Below are positions 42,872 to 42,957 of a DNA stretch of 42,957 nucleotides, piece after piece. The DNA is taken from the NCBI GenBank assembly GCA_937139485.1, contig CAKZQD010000102.1, forward strand, positions 1-42,957. The letters are read 5' to 3'. The stretch comes from an uncultured Bacteroidota bacterium (GTDB lineage Bacteria > Bacteroidota > Bacteroidia > Chitinophagales > UBA8649). The notes under the pieces were generated by a model. That model ran no database searches. It was not told where the DNA came from and worked only from the letters and a program-made list of their open reading frames with translations. Position 1 is the stretch's first letter. Every line of letters starts with the position of its first letter. Both the position numbers and the translations under genes were made by a program.

Positions 42872-42957
42872 TTACCAGTCATTAATACCAAGTATTGGAG
42901 ACGCTAGCAATAATAAGCCTGTCAAAAACTCTTTCATTGAAATATCTTCTATTGTAT
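42872..42957 (-). CDS. 3' end of an unidentified gene
   Basis: The minus-strand frame is open from the window edge to a stop at 42874-42872 and reads ...TIEDISMKEFLTGLLLLASPILGINDW. It could be the end of a longer gene or a 21-residue peptide starting at the internal Met; the hydrophobic run suits a membrane segment or signal peptide. Too short to identify. A permease partner for the ABC ATPase would be expected nearby, but this is not evidence for it. Confidence 0.3.
   Translation of the reverse strand, partial: TIEDISMKEFLTGLLLLASPILGINDW

Overview
The window looks like chromosomal DNA from an AT-rich member of the Bacteroidota. Three things support this. Five secreted proteins end in type IX secretion (T9SS) sorting domains. 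Many genes are preceded by the Bacteroidota -7 promoter box TAnnTTTG. The core genes (DusB, CdsA, PgsA, MetK, CvfB-like, DUF349) are of the expected types. I cannot place it below phylum from the sequence alone. No rRNA, tRNA, CRISPR array, transposase or prophage gene was seen.

Layout: 1-437 is the 3' end of a Ras/Rab-like small GTPase. 460-4873 is housekeeping and membrane genes: a YgaP-like rhodanese, dusB, and a CPBP protease-cdsA-RDD operon; a 177-bp inverted-repeat element lies at 1105-1281. 4877-9577 holds an Asp-box secreted protein and a three-gene operon of unknown envelope proteins. 9580-10410 is a CvfB-like S1 protein. 10461-17758 is an operon of three T9SS cargo genes spaced exactly 4 bp apart; the first (1582 aa) has an octanucleotide repeat inside its signal peptide.

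17894-22591 carries an O-methyltransferase, a pgsA-PAP2 pair (probable phosphatidylglycerol synthesis) and an rfbA-SDR-galE nucleotide-sugar operon. The 385 bp after galE is non-coding but structured: a 121-bp direct duplication that includes the galE stop codon, followed by a long inverted repeat. 22977-25822 holds a DUF349 protein and a secreted protein with a LecA-like C-terminal domain. 25909-30189 looks like a small accessory cassette: a GH16 glycosidase with a T9SS tail and three lipoproteins, opposite a small XRE regulator, with two palindromes between them.

30302-34904 has metK, an FAH-family hydrolase, a Fic protein whose catalytic His is replaced by Gln, a TfoX-N-like protein and an S66 peptidase. 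34955-40639 is the best candidate for an under-described system: a SWIM zinc-finger protein overlapping a 923-aa DUF6493-like protein, preceded by SUFU and DUF4261 genes, both of which belong to families linked to immunity against toxins. The right end has an ABC ATPase overlapping an outer-membrane barrel gene, with a degenerate octamer array directly upstream.

Functional names rest on motif recognition by eye; no database search was run.
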